DNA from: Russula earlei
Lineage: Eukaryota > Basidiomycota > Agaricomycetes > Russulales > Russulaceae
NCBI GenBank assembly: GCA_025769875.1
Contig: JAGFNK010000007.1
Location: forward strand, 275,301 to 339,300
Reading direction: 5' to 3'
Length of the DNA: 64,000 nt
The first letter of the stretch is position 1. The number at the start of each line of letters is the position of its first letter. The notes beneath the pieces were generated by a model. It was not told the DNA's origin. It saw only the letters and a list, made by a program, of their open reading frames with translations, and searched no databases. This document shows positions 10,282 through 21,400 of this stretch, piece by piece. Position numbers and translations under genes: made by a program.

Positions 10282-11112
10282 TGTTACGAACCAAGGCCAA
10301 GTCCTGGCCGAAGATTGTCTTATTTTACTCAAGAAAAACCTCTCTCACTTTGCATTACCGACTCCCTTCCATTTTCTGGGCTATCCCTCCTGCGGTACAA
10401 GATATTGCTATTGCAAAGGCACTATAACACGACCAGGCACCAGTTTCCTAATCGGGTAATCATCGCGTGGCAACCACATGGCCACTCAGCCACCATGGAC
10501 CCGAAACAGCGGCACAAACTCTTAGAAACTGTTGCATAAATCATCTGACATCATCAAGGCTCCAATGACATCATGGCTGACTGAGCAACTCCACAGTGAC
10601 CTCATAGGCTCACTAAGCGCTCCACTAGTGACATCATAATGATGTCATCGCTCCACAATGATCAGTAATGCGCTCAGTAAGCCTGAAACTTGACACAAGC
10701 AAGTTTATGCCTCTGTAGTCCTATTGGATGGTACCAAAGAGTCTAGAATAGTCCCAGTGCTTTGTAATCGACCCTGTACACTGTATATAAGCCCCAATGA
10801 AGCATGGCAGTCGTCAGACTGTCCATTTGTGATACTCTCATCTTCCTGGGTACTCCCCTGCGAACCGCTCAGTTTAAAGATTCCCCTCGCCTCCAAGGTA
10901 CTCTTCAACGACCGCCTTGTTTAAAGCCTTCTCGCTGCACTGGCCTCTGCTCTTCGCCTCTGCCTCCTGCAACACCTACCAGTCCCCATCTGGTACCTCC
11001 TCGTCGTTTGGCTCGTCCTCCTGTTCAACGCCGCCTTCGCCGCGTACCATCTGTTCCGACCCTTGCCCACCTGCTCCTGAGTCCTTAGTGATCAGCAGTA
11101 CATGTCTTGACA
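10282..11112 (+). repeat. Gypsy 1 5' LTR (831 bp)
   Basis: It matches 28789-29618 with about ten differences over 831 bp, mostly transitions plus single-base indels. It contains TATATAAG at about 10784 as a possible TATA box, and begins TG and ends CA. Confidence 0.93.
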
Positions 11113-11157
11113 TCTGGACAGTCTCTATCATCCCTGTATTGACCAGCCAACGCTCAA

Positions 11158-12060
11158 GTGTCCACTCCCAACTCCCCCACTATTGTCAACACTTCCCTGC
11201 GTCTCCCTTCTCCTCTGCAACCTACCCCACGCACTGCCCTTCGCATCCTCACTGAAGACATCGACCCAATCGACACATCCTCGCCTCTCAGCCTCCTGTA
11301 CTCCCCAACAGCTTCCCCATCGTCTCCCAGCATTCCTCAGCCCGTTCCTGACCAATTTGTCCCTGTTGGCACTCCCCCTCCAGCACAGAACGAGCAGCAG
11401 CAAGCGGACCGTCCTCCCTTGCCTGAAGGCTTCCTTGACCGCCCTCCTTGCACCGCGTTTCGCTTTCACCCTCACCAGTACTTCGTCCTTCCCACCTCCA
11501 ATCGTTCCCGTGAGCAGTGGCGTCCCCTCCACGACTTGAATCATCAAGATTATCTGGGACGCATCCCTACCTCAGACCAGTTGAGTCGTCGCGGCTTCAC
11601 AGACACTTACACGACCACCTTTCATGCACGCATCATCCACACTTTTGCTGTGGAACCATCCAACACTGCCCTTGCCACCCAGTACAACCTAACCCCCTTC
11701 GGCATCTGTTCCAACGTCGGGATATACGCCCCGGACGCTGACTTCCCCCTCGGACGTATCGCTTACATTTTTAATACGTCGTTATTTAGGAAGCTCCTTA
11801 CCCTACCTGCCATTTACTGTCCTGCTTATGAAGGGTCCTTTTGCCTGTCTATTGTACACGATTTCCTGGACGGACGCCTAGCTTTCGCGTACGGTTACTT
11901 ACACTTCGAAGAGAACAGTAACCGTGTCTCCTTGCGTCACTACTCGACTTATACCGTCGATACTATCTGTTTTAACCTGCAGCTACTTCGCTTCTGCTTC
12001 ACGCCTCGTATTCCCCCTAACCCCCTCGAAATAATCGGAGGTACCGTCTCGAAACCATAG
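11158..12060 (+). CDS. Gypsy 1 ORF1, 300 aa, unknown
   Basis: An uninterrupted ATG-started ORF lies between the 5' LTR and gag, where Ty3/gypsy elements normally have only a leader. Residues 1-105 are rich in Pro, Ser and Thr (low complexity, e.g. PTASPSSPSIPQPVPDQFVP). Residues 110-295 look globular, with aromatic-rich stretches (FRFHPHQYFVLPTSNRSREQ, FCLSIVHDFLDGRLAFAYGY). No CCHC knuckle, protease or membrane segment is seen and I recognise no family. AATAAA words follow at about 12109-12124 and a GTAAGA donor-like site at 12084, so it could be expressed from its own transcript. It is intact even though pol is damaged. Confidence 0.6.
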   Translation: MSTPNSPTIVNTSLRLPSPLQPTPRTALRILTEDIDPIDTSSPLSLLYSPTASPSSPSIPQPVPDQFVPVGTPPPAQNEQQQADRPPLPEGFLDRPPCTAFRFHPHQYFVLPTSNRSREQWRPLHDLNHQDYLGRIPTSDQLSRRGFTDTYTTTFHARIIHTFAVEPSNTALATQYNLTPFGICSNVGIYAPDADFPLGRIAYIFNTSLFRKLLTLPAIYCPAYEGSFCLSIVHDFLDGRLAFAYGYLHFEENSNRVSLRHYSTYTVDTICFNLQLLRFCFTPRIPPNPLEIIGGTVSKP

Positions 12061-12113
12061 ATCTTGCGCACGGTTCTTAAAAAGTAAGAACCACCCTTGT
12101 AACGCTTCAATAA

Positions 12114-15100
12114 AGATCAAATAAAGATCCTTTTCTTGTTTTAACTAAAGTGCCACGAGAATACGCCTTAGAAGAAGTCGAAGAAGAAGACGCTATTACT
12201 CGACACATCTTAAACTTAAATCATTATCGAACTTGGACCTCCGTTGCATTCCCTGTCACCACTTTAACCAACTTACACGACGTACCAGGAGTTGAACCAC
12301 CTCAGGAAGATTTCCCCCATCTTATTGTTAAAGAGTTCCTTGAAGTCTTGCCCTTTGGACAACTCTTAAGCCACGACGAACACGCACTATATCTTGAAAC
12401 CCTTAGTCGACTTCTACCTCCAGCACGACAACAACTATTATATTGGCACCTTGCTCAAGCAAAGAACATCCAAGGACAACCAGTTGACTACCAATCCTTA
12501 CGTGCCAGTGAATTAAACCTCTGGACCAGAGTCATTCAACCACGCCACCACATTATTATCCACTCCTTGAGAACAGGATACTGCTTGTTCTACTTAGGTT
12601 GGACATACATCAGCTACTATCGTCTCACTGTCCAGTTCTACCACCTACGCCTCAACAGAATACAAAGGGAAAACCAATCTTACGTCCAACTTGCGGTTGT
12701 ACCAGGAATACACAACACCTTCGATTGGGAAACTAACTTGTGGTTGTACGACGCAGACTATAATCAACCTTGGGCAATTACCAGCCCAGACACCTCATAT
12801 ACTGGTCCCCCTGCATACTATTCTGTCCCAGCAATCCTAGAAGCCTCAAGTCTTGCCCCTCGACCCCTCACACCAATTCAGACCACTGTTCCAACTAGTC
12901 AAGAACGTTGGTCTGCCAGCACAGAAAATGTTGAGATTACCACTGCTTTGGGCAGTCTGATGTAATCACAGCCCAGTCGCGTTAACACGTTGGCTCCCAC
13001 GGACCGGGCGCTCTCGGCTCACGCGCGTCGCTCACGCGTCGGATCGGCCCGGACCGGCTCAGCTCAGATGCTGCAGCCTGCGTATGTTGCAATGATAAGT
13101 TAATTGATGACAATCGGTAGCTACTAACAACTGATCCTTTATGATACAAGTTGGTAGTTATGATTACTTTGCTTAGAGACGCTTTCGCGTATTTAAGAGG
13201 CACTCAATTAGCTAGATCGCTTCAGTCTTGTCTTACACAATACTGAAGTGAGTACTTACTGTTTCCTATCTTATCTCTCGCATCTAATCACGCGTTGTAG
13301 ATATCTTTTGATAGGTATTACTGAATTATAGTCTTGTCTTACACAATACTGAAATATCTTTTGATAGATCTTAAGGATCTTATTGCTCTTATCATAACCT
13401 GCGCCCATCTGCTTCAACAGGTTATGGGCCCTGACCGTATCTAAAGTCCAAAGTCGAAGATTCACACACAAGCTTATCATTTTTCCCTCTTCACAAGCCT
13501 CTGTTATCAGACGACACCCTACTCCCTCGGTCCCTGGAGCCGAAGGATTGACGCGCGCGTTATCTATCACGCGTCAGGGGTACTGATTTGATCTTCAATA
13601 ATCCGGCAACAACTGCTCTGTTAGCCCGGGTTGGCAATTCGCAATTACCTAAAGTTCACTCACGGCACCCTCGCCTAATGTTTACGTTCCCTCCTCGATC
13701 TCGATCACTCGCTTGGTCATCTCGCTTACTGGCCATTACCCCACATCCTGAATAATTATCGCGCGTCGCATTACAGTTACAGATGATAGCCCCTCCAGCA
13801 ATACTTCTTAGGATGCTGAGGGAGAACACTTTTAGACGCACGCGCTCTTGAAATATACATTCAGAAGGTCACATTGGCAGTAACAAAAATGACATCAAAT
13901 TGTATACTTGCAAGCTCAAGTGGGAGGAACTCAAACGCGCATACGGCGGCGTCAGATCAATGTCAAGCGTTCTACACATGGGCATCCCTTACATGCACAT
14001 TCCTAGACGTTAGACGACACACATCAGACGTTCCCGCGATTGCAACAAACGATGCATGGATCACTCTCCAATATAACCATTTATTCATATCGAATCTCCA
14101 TTTCACCTCCTTATCTATCTAAACGTTACCCGACGCTTACTCGGCTGTCGCGTCGACAAATTCTAGCCTCCGGCGCTCCGATGGACCTTTCCACACATGA
14201 TCTAGTACGGATCAGTAATGAAGATGGTCGTCGGGCCGGCCTCTCCGCCTCACAAAATACAGTCATTCCGGTAAAGACACACAACACTACGTCCGAAATA
14301 CAATGCTGCTATTGCAATCAACTTGGGCACGCAGTCTGGACTACTGGAAGGAGAAGGCAACAAATACAAAAGTGACAGGCACTGACAGGAACGTCAGCGC
14401 GTACATAGTGGGCAATACTGCTCCTATCACTGAGGTATCGGACTGTCCGATGAATATGAGATTCTGGGTTTCCCTTTACGCGGCGGCTAGATCTTGATCG
14501 ACTACGGAGCTCCTCATCATATTAGTCCAGTTCCGGACCCCCGACTTCATTATTTGCGCTCCGGCCTCCAGATCTATTACTCTGGGAGGTTACACAGTCA
14601 TCAGACAGATTGGGACTGGATCTGCGTCCGTCCTGCCGGCCGGAAGGCCTTGGAGATATCCTTATTAACCCTCATAGACATTCTACATGTACCGAAGGCC
14701 GATGCATGCGACTACACAGTGCGCGCGCTACTTCGGAATGGGGGATGCATCACTTACACTCAAGAGGGGTGTTCAAACTTACACATCAAAGATCAGAAGA
14801 TCGCGCACAGCTGGCTGGAGAACAATCTATTGTGTATTAACTTCATAACTCCAGCTCTACACGCGCAAAGAAGTGTCCTATCATTTCACATCCAGCATCA
14901 GCGCATGGGACATATGTTTCCACCGCGCGTTAATCTATCACAGTGATTCCGATACTCGGATCTCGCTTGGCTTTACGGATCGCGATCAGTTATCTTGTCC
15001 GGGGTATGCACTCGGCTAGCAAGCTCGGCTAGCGAACGCGTCTTCTTTTTTTGGTTGCCCCTTAGCGATTGGATCCTCGGCTACAGATTATCTACAGCAC

Positions 15101-17873
15101 CTTAGCTGATCTGCTGCACGCGAGATCAATTCGAGGCGCTAGCTATTGAGGCAACGCGCGCTCACATACTTATCAGTTCATGGAGGGATCAAACATAGAT
15201 TAACAATGCTAGATTCACCACAGGAGAATGGAGTGCCGGATAGATGGAATCGGACCCTTGAAGACAACACGCGCTCAAAGTTGCACGGCGCTGGTCTTAG
15301 CCTCGGGTTCTGGAGCATAATACTAACGCTGCCATCCATACTAATGATCGGACTCCATCACGCATTCTCTGTGCACACACACTTCATACACTGTGAACGG
15401 ACGGACAGACTCCGGTCGTCTCACAATTCCGCCTTCTTTAGATGTAGGGCGTATGTCTACACGCCTGACCATCGTAATCTTATCGCGCGACAAGCGCATA
15501 CTGCATAGCCAGGGGACATGTTACAGACACTGCTCCGCCTGCACAACTCTTGGTCCCTACAGGACCGGTGACATTCTCTGCCTTACTTTCACATAAACCG
15601 GATCGTCGGCACTTCGTTCCGCACCTCCGGAAACCCCATTAGATTCCCTCACACCACACTCACTCGACCTTACCCCACCTATACAGCCAGTTCCACACAC
15701 TCCGCCATACCGTTTATGCCATCATCACTTAGCATTATTGGGACAATTCATTGGTCCACCGCGTCTGCTCTCAGTTACACATCTTGGGTCTTATTCGCGT
15801 CCGCGTTCCGAATGTTTCGGAGGGACTGCATACACAGATCCGAGAGGGCGCTTATCACATACGGCTCGGCTACGCGGAAGCAATCACTAGGCTACATATC
15901 GGGAAGGCACTTTATCGGATTCTGCCGATGAGTGGCAAGTCGTGTGTCAAATATGTGATCGACGCGCTTGCGAAAATTGGTACCTGGGATCAATTGATCT
16001 TATAGATCTTATCGGAATGGGTGTGCAGCACGCAAATCTTGGAGATTTCACGCGCGTTTCAGTTGCACAGGGGTTCACCCAATTTACAAGGCATTGACAT
16101 TGATGAAACCTTCTCACCAGTAGCCAGGTCCGAGTCTTAGCGACTCTTGTTCAGCGTTGGCCGCGCGAACACATTGGGAAATCAACGGACGTCTTGTCGG
16201 CGTTCCTCTTTGGCTCACTGGGTGACAAGATTTAGTTTTATTGGAGCAACCGCAAGGCTTCATCACACCGGACGGACAAGAAAGCTTTTCTTTGGTCTTA
16301 CACAGGCCTATCGTACATGGGACTTACGTTCTCATGGAGTCCTTAGTGACTCGCGTTTACATGCACGCATTCTCATGCGGGCATCGACTTAGCACGCACG
16401 CATTCCCATGCGGGCACTTATCTCGGCTTCGCGCTCACGCATTCTCATGCGGACATATGTCATCGCCAAGACGCGGGGGGATCCATTGCCATTTCCTTAT
16501 CAGTTCACATCCTCTCTGCCGATGACATCATTATCTTAGGCGACCCTTGCGGTCTCGACGCTCACATCTACGGGCAGCGCTCACATCTACGGGCAGCGCT
16601 CACATCTACGGGCACATATACATCCTTGTCTATATGCTACGAGTTGACAGATCTAGGCGAGATCGCGTCATATCTCGGGATCCGCGTTACACGCGATCGC
16701 TCGGCTAACACAGACATCGATCAATCAAGGTACATCTCGGATCGCTTCGGGATGGCGGTTCCACTCCGCTCCACTCCTGTAATCTCGGAGGTCTCACCTC
16801 GGGATGGCGGACTTCCGTTCCGCTTCCGCATTCCGCTCCGTTCCGACGCGGAAGTTCAGTTGATCAAGCACTCTGGAGACGCAACGCCTATGGCGATTAG
16901 GCAATATATTAATGTTTTAATGGCAGCCTCCCCTATGTGCAGATCTGAACACTTCACTGGACACTTTCCTGGCAGTCTCTCGACTGTGCGTTTACACGCG
17001 TTCACACGCGTCCACACTTTCCTTTGTAGTCTCTCGCCTGCATACACATTTCCTTTTGGAGTCTTTCGACTCGCAGTCTCTGGACTCACCCGCTTTTCAT
17101 TCATTTGCAGTCCTATCTTATCAGGATGTCTACGCACTGATGGTCCACTTCGCTGCACGCCCACACGCGACCCAGTCTTTTGTGTCACTGGATCAGATCT
17201 TATCTCGCATCGACCGACTGTATCAATCACGGGGGGATGTTGAGATTACCACTGCTTTGGGCAGTCTGATGTAATCACAGCCCAGTCGCGTTAACACGTC
17301 GGCTCCCACGGACCGGGCGCTCTCGGCTCACGTGCGTCGCTCACGCGTCGGATCGGCCCGGACCGGCTCAGCTCAGATGCTGCAGCCTGCGTATGTTGCA
17401 ATGATAAGTTAATTGATGACAATCGGTAGCTACTAACAACTGATCCTTTATGATACAAGTTGGTAGTTATGATTACTTTGCTTAGAGACTGCTTTCGCGT
17501 ATTTAAGAGGCACTCAATTAGCTAGATCGCTTCAGTCTTGTCTTACACAATACTGAAGTGAGTACTTACTGTTTCCTATCTTATCTCTCGCATCTAATCA
17601 CGCGTTGTAGATATCTTTTGATAGGTATTACTGAATTATAGTCTTGTCTTACACAATACTGAAATATCTTTTGATAGATCTTAAGGATCTTATTGCTCTT
17701 ATCATAACCTGCGCCCATCTGCTTCAACAGAAAATACTGAGTCAAATCCGTGGACAGCAAGGTGTAACTGCAAAACAGAGTATTGCACGTGCAACTTTCG
17801 ACCAGACACACCTCCTACTCCTGACGGAATTACCTTGTGGACACCAGGCGATTACCACCTCCCCATTCGATAA
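12114..17873 (+). CDS. Gypsy 1 ORF2, split by copia 1
   Basis: The frame is open from 12114. The first common alternative start is GTG at 12150, and no ATG is near. It runs to 12928, where copia 1 is inserted, and resumes in the same frame at 17735, ending at TAA 17871-17873. From the GTG this makes 305 residues. It is rich in aromatic and charged residues (EEVEEEDAITRHILNLN, YCLFYLGWTYISYYRL, FDWETNLWLYDADYNQP), with no known domain seen. The lack of an ATG and a splice-acceptor-like end (TTTTAACTAAAG, ending 12150) suggest it may be a second exon. Its end overlaps the start of ORF3 in another frame, so ORF2 and ORF3 may be joined by splicing or frameshifting. Confidence 0.5.
12929..13419 (+). 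repeat. Copia 1 5' LTR
   Basis: 491 bp, nearly identical to 17238-17729; one of the few differences is CG (13180-13181) against CTG (17489-17491). Two copies of GTCTTGTCTTACACAATACT lie about 100 bp apart within the LTR, the first forming a hairpin CTTCAGT..ACTGAAG. Confidence 0.93.
13420..13431 (+). promoter_or_regulatory. Copia primer-binding site, initiator tRNA-Met half
   Basis: GGTTATGGGCCC directly follows the 5' LTR. Its complement, GGGCCCATAACC, matches the anticodon arm of eukaryotic initiator tRNA-Met (around CAU-AAC), as in Drosophila copia, which primes with a 5' half tRNA. The same word follows the 5' LTRs of copia 2 (as complement, before 23277) and copia 3 (after 34981). Confidence 0.7.
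16367..16454 (+). repeat. Hairpin minisatellite in copia 1, 3 units
   Basis: Three units of GCATTCTCATGCGGGC-like sequence, about 33 bp apart, lie just upstream of the ADDIIILGD part of reverse transcriptase. Each unit can fold as GCAT-TCTC-ATGC. Copia 2 and copia 3 have six units at the same place. Confidence 0.75.
17238..17729 (+). repeat. Copia 1 3' LTR
   Basis: 492 bp, preceded by GGGGGGA and followed by the duplicated GAAAA. Confidence 0.93.
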
Positions 17874-18457
17874 ATCTGGCTCCTCGACACAGGAGACGCG
17901 CGTCATCCCAACAACCCCCTGAGAGAGAAACAGTTCCCAACGCAAGAGGATTTCTTGTTGAAAGACCATTACCTCCTACCCCTCCTGACGCCTACTTACC
18001 CTTGTTTACCAATCGTATTCCTACCCCTATTGTACCTACCCAACCCTTCACATCACCCCTTGTTGAATCCCCTGATAGTGCCGATCTAAGGAGTACTGAT
18101 TTACACTGTTATCTACCAGAACAATCCTTCTTAGCATTAAACCTACCTACACGTTCAAGGAGAGAGTTAATTGAATTCAAGAATTATTGTACCCAAGCTT
18201 GGCATCAACGACTGACACACTTTATAGTTTACAAGCACCCCACCAAGGAAATAAGTGACTTTGCCATCTCTCCAGCAGAATTTGAAGGATATCTGTGGAA
18301 AACCCGAGTAGTTCTAACACAAAGCAGCATTACTGAAGAATACTCCCGAATCCAATTAAGAAAACATCAAGGAAGACCTGATACCATTCGACTAAAGCCA
18401 GCCTACACCATTGCATATCCTTGGAACAACGGCCATTGGACTATAACAGTCGTCTAG
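17837..18457 (+). CDS. Gypsy 1 ORF3, about 206 codons, unknown
   Basis: The open frame runs from GTG 17837 (no ATG) to TAG 18455-18457, overlapping the end of ORF2 in another frame and stopping 4 bp before the gag ATG at 18462. The first 75 codons are rich in Pro and Arg (RLPPPHSINLAPRHRRRAS); the rest looks globular (AWHQRLTHFIVYKHPTKE, AYTIAYPWNNGHWTITVV). No known domain is seen. The absence of an ATG points to translation as part of a fusion with ORF2, or after splicing. The exact gene structure cannot be fixed from sequence alone. Confidence 0.4.
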   Translation: MDTRRLPPPHSINLAPRHRRRASSQQPPERETVPNARGFLVERPLPPTPPDAYLPLFTNRIPTPIVPTQPFTSPLVESPDSADLRSTDLHCYLPEQSFLALNLPTRSRRELIEFKNYCTQAWHQRLTHFIVYKHPTKEISDFAISPAEFEGYLWKTRVVLTQSSITEEYSRIQLRKHQGRPDTIRLKPAYTIAYPWNNGHWTITVV

Positions 18458-18461
18458 ATCT

Positions 18462-21400
18462 ATGAGCACTAGGAGAGACATCACTGACGAAGAAGAAAAT
18501 CTAATCCCACTCCTATTTGAAAACCTCAGTTATGACACCCAAGATCACTGTTACCGAGGAAAATTTGCAGGCACACCTATTATCAACCACGGAAATCTTT
18601 CTGACACTTGGTTATACGAAGACGATAACGACGAGGTTACCACTGAACAACTTAAAGCGGCAGCCCCAGGAGCAGAAAACGTTCAAGACTTCAACCCCTA
18701 TAACTATTCAGGCCTCTTCCTAGACAGACCAGTCAAGTGGAGTCGCTCTAGAAGACATTGGGTTTACTATAACAATCGAGAAGTCGATTTCTCAGCCAGA
18801 ACACCTCAAGAAGTTACCGCTATCCTAGGAACTGCTCAGAGCACTCGAAGCACCACTCCAGGACCTTCTACTCAGCGTAATACCCAACAACCTACTCCTC
18901 ATACAACTAGCAACGTACCACATGTTGAAGCAGATGGGCGCAGGTTATGATAAGAGCGATAAGATCCTTAAGATCTATCAAAAGATATTTCAGTATTGTG
19001 TAAGACAAGACTATAATTCAGTAATACCTATCAAAAGATATCTACAACGCGTGATTAGATGCGAGAGATAAGATAGGAAACAGTAAGTACTCACTTCAGT
19101 ATTGTGTAAGACAAGACTGAAGCGATCTAGCTAATTGAGTGCCTCTTAAATACGCGAAAGCGTCTCTAAGCAAAGTAATCATAACTACCAACTTGTATCA
19201 TAAAGGATCAGTTGTTAGTAGCTACCGATTGTCATCAATTAACTTATCATTGCAACATACGCAGGCTGCAGCATCTGAGCTGAGCCGGTCCGGGCCGATC
19301 CGACGCGTGAGCGACGCGCGTGAGCCGAGAGCGCCCGGTCCGTGGGAGCCGACGTGTTAACGCGACTGGGCTGTGATTACATCAGACTGCCCAAAGCAGT
19401 GGTAATCTCAACATCCCCCCGTGATTGATACAGTCGGTCGATGCGAGATAAGATCTGATCCAGTGACACAAAAGACTGGGTCGCGTGTGGGCGTGCAGCG
19501 AAGTGGACCATCAGTGCGTAGACGTCCTGATAAGATAGGACTGCAAATGAATGAAAAGCGGGTGAGTCCAGAGACTGCGAGTCGAAAGACTCCAAAAGGA
19601 AATGTGTATGCAGGCGAGAGACTACAAAGGAAAGTGTGGACGCAGTCGAGAGACTGCCAGGAAAGTGTCCAGTGAAGTGTTCAGATCTGCACATAGGGGA
19701 GGCTGCCGTTAAAACATTAATATATTGCCTAATCGCCATAGGCGTTGCGTCTCCGGAGTGCTTGATCAACTGGACTTCCGCGTCGGAACGGAGCGGAATG
19801 CGGAAGCGGAACGGAAGTCCGCCATCCCGAGGTAAGACCTCCGAAGATTACAGGAGTGGAGCGGAGTTGTGGAATCCGCCATCCCGAAGAGATCCGAGAT
19901 GTACCTTGAATGATCAATGTCTGTGTTAGCCGGGCGATCGCGTGTAACGCAGATCCCGAGATATGACGCGATCTCGCCTAGATCTGTCAACTCGTAGCAT
20001 ATAGACAAGGATGTATATGTGCCCGTAGATGTGAGCGCTGCCCGTAGATGTGAGCGTCGAGACCATGAGGGTCGCCTAAGATAATGATGTCATCGGCAGA
20101 GAGGATGTGAACTGATAAGGAAAATGGCAATGGATCCCCCCGCGTCTTGGCGATGACATATGTCCGCATGAGAATGCGTGAGCGCGAAGCCGAGATAAGT
20201 GCCCGCATGGGAATGCGTGCATGTGAAACCGATGCCCGCATGAGAATGCATGCGCATGAACGTGAAGCCCGCATGAGAATGCGTGCGTATGACTTGTGAA
20301 GCCCGCATGAGAATGCGTGCGTGCTAAGTCGATGCCCGCATGAGAATGCGTGCATGTAAACGCGAAGCCCTAAGGACTCCATGAGAACGTAAGTCCCATG
20401 TACGATAGGCCTGTGTAAGACCAAAGAAGAGCTTTCTTGTCCGTCCGGTGTGATGAAGCCTTGCGGTTGCTCCAATAAAACTAAATCTTGTCACCCAGTG
20501 AGCCAAATAGGAACGTCGACAAGACGTCCGTTGATTTCCCAATGTGTTCGCGCGGCCAACGCTGAACAAGAGTCGCTAAGACTCGGACCTGGCTACTGGT
20601 GAGAAGGTTTCATCAATGTCAATGCCTTGTAAATTGGGTGAACCCCTGTGCAACTTGAAACGCGCGCGAAATCTCCAAGATTTGCGTGCTGCACACCCAT
20701 TCCGATAAGATCTATAAGATCAATTGATCCCAGGTACCAATTTTCGCAAGCGCGTCGATCACATATTTGACACGCGACTTGCCACTCATCGGCAGAATCC
20801 GATAAAGTGCCTTCCCGATATGTAGCCTAGTGATCGCTTCCGCGTAGCCGAGCCGTATGTGATAAGCGCCCTCTCGGATCTGTGTATCAGTCCCTCCGAG
20901 ACATTCGGAACGCGGACGCGAATAAGACCCAAGATGTGTAACTGAGAGCGGATGCGGTGGACCAATGAATTGTCCCAAAATGCTAAGTGATGATGGCGTA
21001 AACGGTATGGCGGAGTGTGTGGAACTGGCTGTATAGGTGGGGTAAGGTCGAGTGAGTGTGGTGTGAGGGAATCTAATGGGGTTTCCGGAGGCGCGGAACG
21101 AAGTGCCGACGATCCGGTTCATGTGAAAGTAAGGCAGAGAATGTCACTGGTCCTGTAGGGACCAAGAGTTGTGCAGGCGGAGCAGTGTCTGTAACATGTC
21201 CCCTGGCTATGCAGTATGCGCTTGTCGCGCGATAAGATTACGATGGTCAGGCGTGTAGACATACGCCCTACATCTAAAGAAGGCGGAATTGTGAGACGAC
21301 TGGAGTCAGTCCGTCCGTTCACAGTGTATGAAGTGTGTGTGCACAGAGAATGCGTGATGGAGTCCGATCAGTAGTATGGACGGCAGCGTTAGTACTAAGC

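Larger units (their letters stand above)
12929..17729 (+). mobile_element. Copia 1: Ty1/copia-like element, degenerate
   Basis: LTRs at 12929-13419 and 17238-17729 (491 and 492 bp, begin TGTTGAGATT, end CTTCAACA) flank about 3.8 kb. The target duplication GAAAA (12924-12928 and 17730-17734) is perfect. The primer site follows the 5' LTR and a polypurine tract (GGGGGGA, 17231-17237) precedes the 3' LTR. Coding traces in copia order: a gag-like part near 13880-14000, an imperfect zinc knuckle (CCYCNQLGH) near 14300, integrase (LDSPQENGV..RWNRTLED) near 15200, and reverse transcriptase (DIDETFSPVAR near 16100, ADDIIILGD near 16515, TDLGEIASYLGIRVTRDRS near 16650). Many stops and shifts break these, so the copy is non-autonomous. 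It interrupts gypsy 1 ORF2. Confidence 0.92.

Noticed and set aside
10282..12965. A captured host gene as the source of gypsy 1 ORF1 to ORF3
   Set aside because: No intron pattern or recognisable host domain supports it; kept only as a possibility in the finding.
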